Source: Prorocentrum cordatum
Lineage: Eukaryota; Sar; Dinophyceae; Prorocentrales; Prorocentraceae
Reading direction: 5' to 3'
NCBI GenBank assembly: GCA_963575745.1
Contig: CAUYUJ010012647.1
Span: 125,361-189,360 of the forward strand
Length of the DNA stretch: 64,000 bases
Part shown: positions 1 through 10,259 of the stretch, in pieces
Position numbering within the stretch: position 1 is the stretch's first letter
How the letters are laid out: each line of letters begins with the position of its first letter
Made by a program: the position numbers and the translations under genes
The notes under the pieces: generated by a model
Told to the model about the DNA's origin: nothing
Seen by the model: only the letters and a program-made list of their open reading frames with translations
Database searches by the model: none

Positions 1-174
1 GGACAAAAACTTCTGGCGCTCCGCGAAGATTTCTTGCATTTGCGCTGGGCCCCCCCTCCCGGGCGCGCGGAGCGCGGAGCGCGCCGCGGGCGGCGCCTGA
101 GGCGCCGCCAAGGGGCCCCAGCGCGGATCCAAGAAATCTCGGCGGAGCGTCACCAGAATTCTGCTTCGTCTTCG
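1..174 (+). mobile_element. Family A multi-hairpin foldback element, copy A1 (left end cut by window)
   Basis: A long inverted repeat: the left arm GGCGCTCCGCG..GATTTCTTG pairs with the right arm GATCCAAGAAATC..GGAGCG, enclosing smaller GC hairpins of the GGCGGCGCC type. The outer ends elsewhere read GAAGAAG...CTTCTTCG. Related copies lie at 11584, 14829, 15097, 26751, 28520 and 58391. No coding capacity; a non-autonomous foldback/MITE is the best reading. Confidence 0.75.
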
Positions 175-183
175 AGATGGCGC

Positions 184-262
184 CGAAGGTTGGCGTCGCA
201 GGGCCGACGCATCGACGATGCATCGGCGCCGTCGGGATGAAGAAAACTGGAGTCCGCGAGGC
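184..262. repeat. Fragment of family G foldback (CGATGCATCGGCG-rich)
   Basis: A short run of GACGCATCGACGATGCATCGG and CGCCGTCGG matches the core of the complete family G elements at 31497 and 45429. The terminal arms are missing, so this is a degraded fragment. Confidence 0.4.
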
Positions 263-410
263 GGGGATGCACCCGCATCCACCGCCGGGGGAGCCGGAGT
301 CCTGGGAACAACCGGGGGGGCCACATGCATCCGTTTTGTGCTGCTCAGTTCTAGCCTGGGCTTGTGGCGTCTTTGCAAAATGAAAACAACAGCTTGGCGA
401 ATAAGTGCTG

Positions 411-505
411 GAAGACCACCTGGCGGGCGCCGCGGAGAAAGACAGTTAAAGAGTGCGGCAAAAGAACATATAATTAGGAGAAGGCGCCTGCCAGGTGGTG
501 CCTAC
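411..505. repeat. Short foldback, about 21-bp arms
   Basis: CCACCTGGCGGGCGCC near 415 is inverted at 484-503 (GGCGCCTGCCAGGTGG), enclosing about 50 bp. One copy only, with no flanking duplication that I can see. Confidence 0.5.
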
Positions 506-588
506 TCCATAGCCGCTGCCTGTCGAAATTCTCGAAGATCGATCCCCCACGCGGTGGTGATGGGTAAACGTGGGAGGGAAGGGTGGAC

Positions 589-664
589 CGTAGGGCCGAT
601 CCCTTTCCCGAGTATCCGTCGGTAAAGGCTTACTAAGGGATGCTCGGAAAGGGATCGGCCCTGC
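589..664. repeat. Foldback with 26-bp arms
   Basis: GGGCCGATCCCTTTCCCGAG is inverted downstream as CTCGGAAAGGGATCGGCCC around a loop of about 20 bp. It could form a stable hairpin or cruciform. A single copy, with no tRNA features. Confidence 0.6.
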
Positions 665-761
665 GGGCGCAGCGCGTGCAGGCCGATAGGCGAGCCAATA
701 CCTGCGAGCCGAAAGGGGCAGCGGGCACGGCAAAGGAGAGGAGGGGTACAGCAGGAGCTCG

Positions 762-870
762 ACCACAGGAAACCTTCCACGTGAAGCCCAACCCCGAGAC
801 CCCAGGATTCCCATCCGCCTCGGAGACCCCGGATCGCGCCGCGTCGCCGACACATCGGCGATGCCGCGCG
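762..870 (+). repeat. Fragments of families C and G
   Basis: The stretch ACCTTCCACGTGAAGCCCAA matches the 5' part of family C, and a following GCCGACACATCGGCGATGCC matches the core of family G. Neither is complete. Nothing else was recognised between 665 and 1090. Confidence 0.4.
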
Positions 871-1091
871 GCCCTCTGGGCCCGCCTGCTCCGGCCCCAT
901 TTGGGCCGCCTGGGTGGCCACGCGGGGCAGAGGCCCCTGGCAAGAGCAGCGCGGGTTGCCCGGGAGGAGAGGCAGGGCCGCTACCCCGCCGGGTGGATCT
1001 CCGCGCGCCTGGCGAGCGACGCCGCGTGCTCCCTCAAGGCCTCCTTCACCTGGCACATCTCCACCACCTCGCTCGCCTCCTCGCGGGCGCG

Positions 1092-1380
1092 AAGAGGAGG
1101 AGGAGGAGGAGGAGGAGGAGGAGGAGGAGGAGGAGGAGGAGGAGGACGAAGTGCAGATGGGGGTGGAGATGGAGGTGGTGGTGGATGAGGAGGACGCGGA
1201 GGCGGAGGAGGAGGAGCAGGAGGAGGAGGAGGTGGAGGTGGAGGTGGAGGAGGTGGTGGTGGTGGTGGCGGAGGAGGAGGGGGAGGAGGACAAGGAGGAG
1301 GAGGAGGAGGAGGAGGAGGCGGAGGAGGCGGAGGAGGAGGAGGAGGAGGAGGAGGAGGAGGAGGAGGAGGAGGAGGGGGG
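1092..1380. repeat. Imperfect (GAG)n microsatellite
   Basis: A purine-only trinucleotide run interrupted by GAT, GTG and GCG variants. It yields long spurious poly-Glu, poly-Arg and poly-Ser frames. One of more than a dozen GAG/CTC runs in this window. Confidence 0.95.
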
Positions 1381-1783
1381 AAAGGTGCACTTCTCGGGCC
1401 CGAAAGCCCCCCCCCCCCCCCCCACCCTTTTCGGCAGCCCTCGCTGCCACCCTCCCCCTGCTTATCCCCCCCCCCCCGTTACGCGACTGCAGACAAATGC
1501 TGGCCAAATCGCATCCAGGAAGAGGTCCAGGAGGCGACTCTGCATGAGGAAACGGCAGTGGGAGAAGGACGGGGAAAGGTGAGATGAGCGAGCAAGCTCC
1601 ACGAGACTGCGGAACCGCAACAGGACTCTGATAGCGCATCCAACCCACACATTGGTGTGCCTATCACCACTCCAGGCGCGCTTCGTACGAGCCCGCTCGA
1701 GAATGGTACGTTCCAGGTCCGGACGCTGGCGCATCCCGAACCGCTCCATGTGCATTGCGAGCGACCCCGCAGTCATCGTGCTA

Positions 1784-1939
1784 CAGTCGAGGCGTTGACC
1801 TAAGGAACCCTAAATAAGGAACGAGGCCCCTTCGATTTCGCATCGAAACCTAAAGAAAACCTGAGGCAAGCTGCGAAACAATTAAGGAACACGGAGCCCC
1901 TCCCCAACGAAAAGGGATCCTTCTTCAGGGCCCCGACTG
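1784..1939 (+). mobile_element. Family I MITE, copy I1 (156 bp, TA target duplication)
   Basis: Bounded by CAGTCGAGGC at the left and GCCCCGACTG at the right, with TA at 1782-1783 and 1940-1941. The inner sequence (TTGACCTAAGGAACCC...CAACGAAAAGGG) is shared with copies at 10327 and 60511. Terminal CAG and a TA duplication suggest mobilisation by a Tc1/mariner-type transposase (inference). Confidence 0.8.
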
Positions 1940-1973
1940 TACCAGAAGGAACGAATCAAAAGGAGCGAAAAAG

Positions 1974-2045
1974 CTTTTCTGGCCACGGCGAGCCTCGGCC
2001 ACGGGGTAGTTCCACGACGCGCATCCGAGGAACGGCCCGCACACC
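1974..2045 (+). repeat. Dispersed 'ctGGCCACGGCGAGCCTCGGC' motif
   Basis: A block of roughly 60 bp beginning TGGCCACGGCGAGCCTCGGC. Versions recur near 5393, 5650 and 5840. The function is unknown; it looks like a degraded dispersed repeat. Confidence 0.4.
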
Positions 2046-2224
2046 CGAGCCCCTCTGGAGCCCAAAGCGGCCCTCCTTTGAGCTGCCTGACTGTGCTCTG
2101 ACCTCGTGCTGTCGCGCCGCCCCCCTGGGAACCACAGGAGGACCAGCCACGGGGAGGGCGACGGAGAGGGCCCACACCGCGGACTGGGCGAGCAGCTTCG
2201 CGCCCCCATGGGAGCACGGGCGTC

Positions 2225-2420
2225 GCTTCATGGGGGGGGGCTTCAGCCGGGGGGGGGAGAAAAAGGTGCACTTCTCGGGCCCTGAAGGTCGCCTCCTTGG
2301 GGGCCCCACAGGCCCCTCGAGGGGGCCTGAAGGCCCTCGCTGGGGCTCAACAAGGCTCTTTTCTGCGGCCCCCGCTGCCCCCCGCCACGCGACGCCCAGG
2401 AGCCCTTGGCTTCCCGCGCC
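2225..2420 (+). repeat. Second copy of the block at 1379-1490
   Basis: Both blocks run through a G-rich stretch, AAAGGTGCACTTCTCGGGCC and a C-rich stretch ending near CGCGACGCC or CGCGACTGC. They look like a diverged duplication. From 2421 to 3027 I see only GC-rich sequence without a gene. Confidence 0.45.
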
Positions 2421-3027
2421 CCCGGGCCCCCCAGGTCCAGAAAGTCCCGCAATGGGGCATCGGAGCTCTCGGAACTCGACGTCTCCCAAGCCCAGAGTGT
2501 AGAGTGTGCGTGCGTGGCAGGGGCGAGAGAGCGACGAAAAGGAGCGGGCCTTGCGCGAGAAGACGTCTCGACCGTACGCGCCGCTGCCGCGGGCCCCCAG
2601 CGGGGCACACCGCGTGGAACAGAGGGCGCTCCCGCGCGACCCTCCGCGTGAAGCTTACTTCTGCGCAGTTGACCCCGGTGCTTCCCGTTGCTCACATCCT
2701 GGCGGCGAGCCAGGGGGGGAAGTGAGGAGGGGGCAGGCCTCCCTGGCTCAGTAAGCGTGGCAAGGGCACGGGGCTCTCACCCCTCTCAGCCCCCCGGGCA
2801 AGCTCCGTCGGAAGGTGAATCCCCCCCCCCTCGATACAAGATGCCCCATCCAGAATACCCCTCTCGATCACCCTGAATTGGGGCCCCCAATCGCCTGTGA
2901 AGGTCGCCCGGGCTCCTCTTCGAGGCGGCTGTCGACCCTGGTCCAGACGCGGCGGCGAGGGACCCCCCCCACGACCTAGTCTTGGCGGCGGCCACGGGGC
3001 GCGGGCGGGGCGACCCTCCAAGAGAGC

Positions 3028-3245
3028 GCAGGAGAGCTCAGAATCGAATCGATACGTCGGGCCGGCGATCGAAATGAATCGGATCGGCGGAAATCGGCGG
3101 CCACGTCGGGAGACGTCGAATCGGCAGAAGTCGGCAGGCTAGAGGGCCTCCATTGAGGAATCGGAAGCCAAAGCGGGATCCGAAATTGAAGCGAATCGAA
3201 CTCGGAATCCATTGACATCGAATCGAATCGAATCGGAGGAATCGA
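3028..3245. repeat. CGAAT-based degenerate minisatellite
   Basis: Repeated GAATCGAATCG, CGAAATGAATCGG and AATCGGCGG motifs, ending in an exact run of (GAATC)n near 3218-3235. A pentanucleotide-derived simple repeat. Confidence 0.7.
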
Positions 3246-3317
3246 AATGAGCCCCGAGAGCGGGGGGGCTTCTGGAAGGCGGGCGGCTCCTTTCGGACTC
3301 TGTCGGAGGCACTGCCA

Positions 3318-3490
3318 GGTGGCGGCGCGCACAAGGGGGGGGGCAGGGGGAGCGGGGAAGGCTTCTGAGGAGTGGGCTGCCTCTTAGAGGGCGCCATCCC
3401 TACATCTATCGACATGTAAGGCCCGCGCCTCCCAAAGAGCAGCCTCCTGCTAAGACTCCGCCAGAGGCACTGTTCGGGGAGCCTACGCGT
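3318..3490. mobile_element. Family P foldback, copy P3 (right arm lost)
   Basis: The left arm GGCGGCGCGCACAAGG and the CTTCTGAGGAG core match P1 (59166) and P2 (32519), but the C-rich right arm is missing. The remnant is flanked by similar direct repeats of about 24 bp (GACTCTGTCGGAGGCACTG and GACTCCGCCAGAGGCACTG). Confidence 0.5.
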
Positions 3491-3631
3491 GGTGTGTGCG
3501 CTCAACCACGCACATGTGTACGGCCCCCGCGAGGTCAGCCTTGGGATACGAACGTGACGAACGTTCGCGCCATGCGTACTCTGGAGATAAACGTAGAATC
3601 AGGTACGTGTACATCCTTGTTTCGCCCCTGA

Positions 3632-3892
3632 CAATTGGAGGCACCACCCGCCTACTCATGGGCCACCTTTGCCCGCGCGGTGGCGGAAGTGGTTTGTGGC
3701 CCAGAGGTGGTCAAATTCTGCTTCAGAGACCACGGCTGTTCTAGAACCTCCAATGGTTTCTGGGAAGCCATCGTGGAAGCCTCCAGACCCTTCCGTGAAG
3801 GGGACCTGCCTTCTGAGAAAGACCCCCGCATGTTCAGAAGCCCACCTCCTCGCACCACCCCTCTGTGGACGCCGCCGATACAGTCATCGTGA
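3632..3892 (+). other. Unidentified open frame, possible exon fragment
   Basis: An open stretch of about 85 codons with unusually protein-like composition for this window (for example YSWATFARAVAEVVCGPEV and NGFWEAIVEASRPFREGD). It has no ATG start, follows an in-frame stop, and the opposite strand is also open over most of it. I do not recognise the sequence. It may be an exon, a gene relic or chance. Confidence 0.15.
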
Positions 3893-3910
3893 TGCCATGA
3901 GCAACGCCAA

Positions 3911-4630
3911 ATCGCTGGCCCAACAGGCCAGAGGCGCGCTAAGATCTGCGGTCAATGGTTCGCAATATTTGGTGAAAAATATACCGGGAGAATCTCACCA
4001 AAAATGCCGGAACTCCTGGGGGCGGTGTTCAAGGCCTTCCGGAGCGCTCCAGGAGACCCCCAGGGACCTCCAAGAGGGCACAAGAGTCGGGATCAATCCG
4101 TGGCAGGCCCCAAGATGGCCAAAAGAGGCCTCAGGATAGCTCCAAGATGGTCCAGGAAAACTCTATAAGGGGCCCCCAGAACTCAATTTCGGGCTTCCTA
4201 CTGCGTCAGACGGTCCGAGAGGCCCCCAAGATCGCCCCAATACACCCCAAAAGGCTCCCAGGATAGCCCTAAGACAAGCTAAGCGGCCCAAGAGGCCCCC
4301 CAGGGGGGCTTCAGAGGCTCGCAAGAAGGCCCCAAGAGAGGAATTCGAAATGCCATTTGGAGCCCTTTCCCCGGAAGATGGCCCCCGAGACCGCCAGCAA
4401 GCCCTCACAGGCCCCCAAGAGACCCCCCCAGAGGCTTGCAAGGCACCCCCGAAAGGCCCCAAGACGAACCCAAGAGGCCCCAGAATGCCGCCACGAGGTC
4501 CCCGAGAGGTCTCCCAAGAGAGAGAGACCCCAACAAGCCTTCCAACATGGCCTCTTGTCCAAGACCCAATCTGGCCGAAGGCCACTCAACACTACATACA
4601 GTATGGGCCGGCGGACTGAACGAATCGATT
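3911..4630 (+). repeat. Family E array E1: degenerate CCCAAGAGG repeat between conserved ends
   Basis: Starts CGCTGGCCCAACAGGCCAG...GCTAAGATCTGCGG and ends GGGCCGGCGGACTGAACGAA; array E3 (39631-40973) has the same two ends. In between is a degenerate 9-11 bp repeat around GGCCCCAAGAGG. CCGGCCC at the left and GGGCCGG at the right are inverted, so the whole block may be one mobile unit (inference). 4631-5100 holds nothing I recognise. Confidence 0.6.
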
Positions 4631-5102
4631 GAATTCGGCGGCCCCCCTGCGGTCCCTCGCCGTGTTAGCCGCCGAGAGTAGGTGATTAGATGGAAGCTGA
4701 TGGAGCAGAGGGAGAAGCATGCATAAGGCATGCTAAGAGGGGCTTCGCGGAGTCCGCTGGCCGGTGATGCCAATATTTATGAATCTTCCTGGGGCACGTG
4801 AGCATACGAGTGGCATGCGCTGCAAGGGCTGGGCCCATGTGCGTGACAGCTCCTGGGGCACGTCAGAATACGAGCGACCTGCGCCCCACGGCCACGAAAG
4901 CATCGAATCGGCACACCCATCACGCAATTCCTGCCCCATCTGCCCTCTCAGGCCCCTGCGACACGTGCAAGAAACTGATTACCCCATGGCCACCGAAAAG
5001 GTAGTCCGATCTCCCACGGGACGCCAACATGGTCCCAAGACACATTGCAACGCTTGGTACCGACCCCCTTCGAGGCAACATCCCTGACGCCCAATGATTG
5101 CA

Positions 5103-5276
5103 ACAGGAGGAGGAGGAGGAGGAGGAGGAGGAGGAGGAGGAGGGGGAGGAGGAGGAGGAGGAGGAGAGGAGGAGGAGGAGGAGGAGGAGGAGGAGGAGGA
5201 GGAGGAGGAGGAGGAGGAGGAGGAGGAGGAGGAGGAGGAGGAGGAGGGGGAGGGCGAGGAGGAGGGGGAGGAGGCA
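5103..5276. repeat. (GAG)n microsatellite
   Basis: Nearly pure GAG/GGA trinucleotides over about 170 bp, with a few GGGGAG interruptions. It gives rise to spurious poly-Glu, poly-Gly and poly-Arg frames. Confidence 0.95.
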
Positions 5277-5437
5277 ATACACCTGACGCCCAGTGATCGC
5301 AGCACCTGCGTGCAAGCTGCCCCCCCTGGGGGGCCCCGCCGTGCCCCCCCCGCCCTGCGGGACTCCGCCGGGCGCCGGGGGAAACCTTCTTGCTGGCCAC
5401 AGCGAGCCTCAGCTCGGAACGAGATCCCCGTCGGGGA

Positions 5438-5620
5438 AGTCATTCCAAGAAGGGGAACTCGTTCCAAGAAGGGGGATTCATTCCAAGAAGCGGGATTCAT
5501 TCCAAGAAGGGGGATTCATTCCAAGAAGGGGGATTCATTCCAAGAGTGAATTCTCCGTCGGGGGATTCATTCCAAGAAGGAGAACTCCTTCCAAGAAGGG
5601 GAATTCACTCATTCCATTTC
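5438..5620. repeat. 19-bp minisatellite ATTCCAAGAAGGGGGATTC
   Basis: About nine units of ATTCCAAGAAGGGGGATTC with small variants, one interrupted by GTGAATTCTCCGTCGG. Each unit holds GAATC-type inverted sequence. It generates spurious Ser/Lys/Gly/Phe-rich frames. Confidence 0.85.
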
Positions 5621-5647
5621 CTCCCGTTCCCTCGATCTGCGCCGGGG

Positions 5648-6870
5648 GATCCTGGCCACGGCAAAGCCTCAGCTTGGAATGGATTCCACGACGCAGAGCG
5701 AAGGAACGGCCCGAAAGCGAGAGCCCCTCCCGAGCCCGACTGCGTCCTTCTCTGGGCGCCCTGGCCGTGCTGCCACGGCCGTCCACGGGCGGCAGCACCA
5801 TGCTGCCGTGAGGGGCGCCGAAGGAACGAAGAGGCTTCCCTGGCCACGACGGGCCTCGGCTTCGACTTTGTTCCCCGACCCGGATCCACAAGACCAGCCC
5901 GATCGCCAGAGCCCCTCCTGAGCCCGCCGAAGCGGTACTTGCTTCAGCGCCTTGACTGCAGTGCACGAGAGGGCGGGATGGGCCGCAGGCCACGGAGGAC
6001 CGACGGGGGAACGACAGGGGGGAGACCAGCTCGGGGGAGTAGACATCGACCTGGACTCGGCGATGCATCACCGATAGATCGGCGACAGGCCCCCGATAAC
6101 GAATGCGGACGTTTCTTGGCTGGGTGGGCTATCGGGCCCCTGTTAAAGCTGAGTGGGCGATCGGGAGCAGATGCATCCCCCCTGAGCCTATCCCCCCCCC
6201 AAGGTTGCCCCTGAGGAGGACCGACATCCGGGGGCCAAGAACCATCGGCCAGTGCACGATGCAGCATGGATGGCCACAGGTTCGCGTCGAGGTCATGCAC
6301 GTGCACCTGTCGGCATCACCCTCGCTCGCGGAACATGCTTGCGATGTGGTGGGCAAGAGGCCCGACGGACGAGAGAGAAAGGACCAGAAACAACTGCCAG
6401 ACCCGAGAGGGCGGGCCGTCCTGGTGCCAGCAGGCCAGCCAGGCCAGCCACTCCGCGAATGCACCTCGCATGACAGGGAGGCACCGAGCGAAAGCAGCAG
6501 CCAAGGATGCCGAGCATGATGCGGCGGGTGATCACTCGGGGGCCTGGAAGCTGGCACCAACACTACCTGGAGGGAGAGTCTCTGTAGAACTCGAGCCATC
6601 CACGTCCCCAGCGCGCGAGAAAGAGCCCCCCATTCAACCTCCACGCCTTCAAGGAACACGTCGGGGCCCCCAAAAACGTTTCGGGGCTTCGTCAGCGGGG
6701 GTTTCGCTACACGGGGGCTCAGGCTTCTCCATGTGCCCCCGTTTACAGTGCCCCCTTTCTGCGCCGCCCAGGGCCCCCTTAAACCAGGGGCATAGCCAGA
6801 CGTGGAAAGCGGCGGTCCCTGCGCCCTCGTTTGCTGCACCCCCGTCCCTGGGGCCCCAGACATTGCGGTG
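5648..6870. other. No gene; two more copies of the GGCCACG motif, rest unassigned
   Basis: Near 5650 and 5840 the TTCCCTGGCCACGACGGGCC-type motif seen at 1974 recurs. A short stretch at 6190-6230 (GATGCATCCCCCCTGAGC) is similar to sequence at 34265. Otherwise the interval is GC-rich with no recognisable gene or repeat. Confidence 0.4.
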
Positions 6871-6871
6871 G

Positions 6872-7016
6872 CGAGGAGGAGGAGGAGGAGGAGGAGGAGG
6901 AGGAGGAGGAGGAGGAGGAGGAGGAAGAGGAGGAGGAGGAGGGAGGAGGGAGGAGGGAGGAGGGAGGAGGGAGGAGGGAGGAGGGAGGAGGAGGAGGAGG
7001 AGGAGGAGGAGGAGGA
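6872..7016. repeat. (GAG)n and (GGAGGGA)n microsatellite
   Basis: GAG trinucleotides flank an inner 7-bp GGGAGGA repeat of about eight units (6945-6990). The run is entirely purine on this strand, so it could form G-quadruplex or triplex structures. 7017-7625 shows no gene. Confidence 0.9.
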
Positions 7017-7625
7017 CCGTGCTGTGACCTCGAAGTCCCAGCAGACCTCACGACCTCGCCGCACGGCCACTGCACGGCCCTCTTGGGGACACCTTGGAGG
7101 ACCCAGGCGCCCGAGAGCGGTCCTCGGAGAGCGACCCCTAGGCACAAAACTGCGCGGCCCCCCTGCGTCCCCACTGACTGACAGCCTTCGTGGGCCTTGT
7201 TGGAAACGGCACGGCTCATTCCAACCTGCTTCCAAAAATCTTGACCTGGATGGAGACAACGGGGAAACAAGGGCTCACCGAAACGGACAACAAATGGAGC
7301 CCGTACCGGAACTGGAAGCGGACACGCAGCAACTGCGACGGAATCGGAAGAAGCATGGGGAATGATCAAAATCAAACATCAAAACAGTACCCGTTACAAA
7401 ACTGCCCTGCCGTCTCCAAAGCCCAGTAAGCTCACCACACGGCGTGGTGACCACACCGTCTTGGGATTCCCGACAACACGCCTCCAAGGAATACGCTTCC
7501 AGGGGAATGCGCCAGACGCCCTGGACACATCCACCGTGGCGTCGCGGAGACGGCGAACGCCTCTTCCCACTGCATGCAGGAACTCCCGATGCGTGGCCCG
7601 CCAATGTCGGCGGCCGCCTCCACTG

Positions 7626-7807
7626 CAGTGGAGGCCAGTCCACACAAGAAACCTCCCACAAGAGACCCCAGCCCTGAGACCCCAGGGCGTCCATCGACTT
7701 CTGGTGTGTGGGAACGCCACGCTGCCCATGGGAAAACCATCGACACCCAAGAAACCCAAGGGCACCCTGGAGGTCAGCAGGGTGCTTCTTGGCATGGGCC
7801 CCCACTG
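7626..7807 (+). mobile_element. Family C MITE, copy C1
   Basis: The left end CAGTGGAGGCCAGTCC and the right end GGGCCCCCACTG are inverted. The interior (CCTCCCACAAGAGACC...AAGGGCACCCTGGAGG...TTCTTGGCATG) is shared with copies at 26065, 29796, 41380, 41617, 46783 and 60689. The element is 182 bp. A TA target is likely for the family but not intact here. Confidence 0.75.
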
Positions 7808-7956
7808 CAAGGAGGGAGGGCTCCCGCCGGTGCGACGCGATGGAGGGCGGGGCGCCGGCCCGAGCACGTGCGGCGAGGCGCGCGTGCCCGCGCCCGTTCG
7901 GGAGAGGCGCGCGGGGCCGCAGCCTCTCAGGCACGACAAGCCCGAGAGGCTGGGAT

Positions 7957-8118
7957 TCCTCCTCCTCCTCCTCCTCCTCCTCATCCTCCTCCTCCCTCCT
8001 CCTCCCTCCTCCCCCTCCTCCTTTCCTCCTCCTCCTCCTCCTCCTCCTCCTCCTCCTCCTCCTCCTCCCCCTCCCTCCTCAAGCACTCCCCGTCCTCCTC
8101 CCCCTCCACCTCCTCCCC
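7957..8118. repeat. (CTC)n microsatellite
   Basis: Pyrimidine-only CTC/TCC run with CCCTCC interruptions. Confidence 0.95.
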
Positions 8119-8135
8119 GGACAGGAGTGAAGAGG

Positions 8136-8262
8136 GCAAGGGCGGGGTGGGTCGCGGGATGTGTCGCGGGGTGGGTCGCGGGGTGGGTCACGGATGGGGC
8201 GCGCGTGGGGCGCGGGTGGGTCGCGGGTGGGGCGTGGGCCGGGTCGCGAGTGGGACGACGAC
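8136..8262. repeat. G-rich minisatellite, GTGGGTCGCGGG units
   Basis: About ten tandem units of 10-12 bp around GTGGGTCGCGGG. GGG-run spacing is compatible with G-quadruplex formation on this strand. Confidence 0.8.
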
Positions 8263-8274
8263 GACAACAACAGC

Positions 8275-9150
8275 AACGATCGTTTTGAGACTGCTCGCTC
8301 CTATCTGCTCGCGTGCCGTTCAACACGTATATCCTACGCCCTCGGTACCCGCCCTCTTTGTCTCCGATCGCACCCCCCCTTGGGGGTAGATCTTTCTCAC
8401 CTTCCACGTGCATGCAGTGCAGGCCCGAAAGCAAGGGAGCAGAGGACGGACGGAAGGGGGAAGGAGAGGGATGAAGCACGAGAGAAATCAGCAGAAACGG
8501 AGTGCCTGAGAATTTTCGTAGGGGCTCAGGGTGAAATCCATAGCGTTTACGCCTCGAAAATCAATACGTTTTGTGATTCACTTTTTGCAGATTCGAGCCT
8601 CGAAAATCCATCGAAACGGCATTTCAGATTTCACCCTTTGCCCTCCACCCAAAGGGAATGCTTGGAGTTCGGAGCAGAAGGCACGTGGCAGAACCGCACG
8701 GGCAGGTCGGGCGGGCGGACCCAAGCGAACGGGTCGGAGAGGCGGGGGGCCAGGAGGCCAGGGCGAGCAGGCGGGCTGCTGAAGCGTGAGTCCTGCCTGC
8801 GTGAAGCGCGGAAAAGTCTCGAGCGACAGCGCAGTTTCCAAGTAAATCGCGAGAAAGGCCAGGGCGCGAGCGTGATTCCTGGGTGTCGAGGGCGCGGCGT
8901 CTGAACAAAGTGCGAGGAAGTCGCACGCGAGAGCGCGATTCCTGCATACATTGGGAGGAAGTCCCGCGCGAGAGCGAGATCTTGGAAGACACTGTGAGGA
9001 CGTATCAGGCGGGAGCCGTTGTTGTTATAGCCGGGGGGCCAAAGGTACATTTTGAACACGACGACTTGCCCTGATACAAAAACAGGGTGCGGGCCCCGAG
9101 GGGGGCCCTTTAATTGAAAAACACAGAAGGTACCGACAAGGGGGGAGCAA
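8275..9150 (+). repeat. Unit 1 of a diverged tandem duplication (with 9178-9820)
   Basis: The block runs through CGTGCCGTTCAACACGTAT, CCCCCCCTTGGGGGTAGAT, a GGGCGGGC stretch, then repeated GCGAGAGCGCGATTCCTG motifs, and ends near GGGCCCCGAGGGGGGCCC. The same order recurs in 9178-9820. No coding frame spans it. Confidence 0.7.
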
Positions 9151-9177
9151 CAATTATGATTTTCAAGACTGAGGGTT

Positions 9178-9820
9178 TGATAACACTTTGTAAGACTGTT
9201 CGCTTGAACTTGCTTGCGTGCCATTCAGCACGTATGTCCCAAGTCCTCGAAACCCGCCCTCTTCGTCTTCGCTAGTACCCCCCCTTGGAGGTATTTTCCC
9301 TGCCTGCCACGTGCAGTTGGACCAGCCCCTAAAACAGGGGAAGGATCTGCAGGAGGGGGTTAGGAGCAGGCGTACAAGCGGCAGGACCAGACGGGCGGGT
9401 CGGGCGGGCGGATCCTAACTGGCAGGTCGGGTGCACGGGCCCAGACGGCCAGGTCGAGCGGGCGGGTCGCTGAAGCATCACTATGAAAGGAAGTTTCCAG
9501 CGGTGGCGCGATTCCCAAGTAAATCGTGAGAAAGGCCAGAGCGAGAGCGTGATGACTGAATGTCGAGGGCGCGAAATTTGAATAAATTGCGAGAAGGCGC
9601 ACGCGAGACCGCGATTCCTGCTGACATTGTGAGAACATCCCGCGCGAGAGCGCGATCTCTCAATGCGCTGCGAGGAAGTATCATGCGGGAATCGCTCTTG
9701 CTGTAAACCGAGGGCCAACACTTCCTTGACGGCAGACTCCCCTGCCCTGGATTTTTTCTTGAACAACAAAAAAACACCGGGTGCGAGCCCCCGGGAGGGG
9801 CACCCCAATTGAGACAACGC
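9178..9820 (+). repeat. Unit 2 of the diverged tandem duplication
   Basis: Same landmarks as unit 1, shorter and well diverged: CGTGCCATTCAGCACGTAT, CCCCCCCTTGGAGGTATTT, the GGGCGGGTCGGGCGGGC stretch, the GCGAGAGCGCGAT repeats and a closing GAGCCCCCGGGAGGGG. Confidence 0.7.
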
Positions 9821-9839
9821 AATGGTCCATGGAGGGGGG

Positions 9840-10135
9840 ATCGACCTACTTTCCCTCATGTGTGAAGACTCACCGGCAGCAGCCAGCAACAACGTAAGAA
9901 CAGCAGCGCAACATCGGCTACAAGTAAGAGTGACCCTGGGTAAGAGTGACCTTTGGCGACGCGGCTTTTGGGGGGCCGCGGGGCGGCTAAATCCAGGCGC
10001 GCTGGCCGCTACCGCGAGAGGTCACTCTTACGTTCAGTCGACAACAGCGCCTTCCTCCGCGGAGCCCCACTTCAGCCGCGCACCCGGGCGCCGTAGCAGC
10101 CCCCTCTGCATCGGATGCGTCGGTCCCTATCCCTA
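9840..10135 (+). repeat. Duplicated block with empty insertion site for family I
   Basis: Carries GAAGACTCACCGGCAGCAGC, GGTCACTCTTACGTTCAGTC and CTTCCTCCGCGGAGCCCCAC. The block at 10260-10600 has the same landmarks, but its CACTCTTA/TACGT junction is split by element I2. This copy is therefore the uninterrupted version of the site. Confidence 0.75.
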
Positions 10136-10136
10136 A

Positions 10137-10225
10137 GACTGACACGCCAAAAGGCGATGACAATCTTAGGGATGCGCCCTCAAAAACTAGGGGAATCCCT
10201 AAGATTGGCACCGTGATGAGGAGAT
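10137..10225. repeat. Clustered inverted ATCCCTAAGA motifs
   Basis: ATCCCTAAGACTG, CAATCTTAGGGAT and AATCCCTAAGATTG occur within 90 bp in alternating orientation, followed by CTAGGGATATG. A short palindromic cluster of unknown meaning. Confidence 0.5.
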
Positions 10226-10259
10226 GCCCAGCATGGGGCTAGGGATATGTTCCAGGCTG

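Noticed and set aside
502-1582. Long Ser-, Glu-, Arg- or Gly-rich frames over GAG/CTC tracts (also at 5045-5549, 16169-17349, 27174-28676)
   Set aside because: Open in several frames on both strands purely because of trinucleotide repetition.
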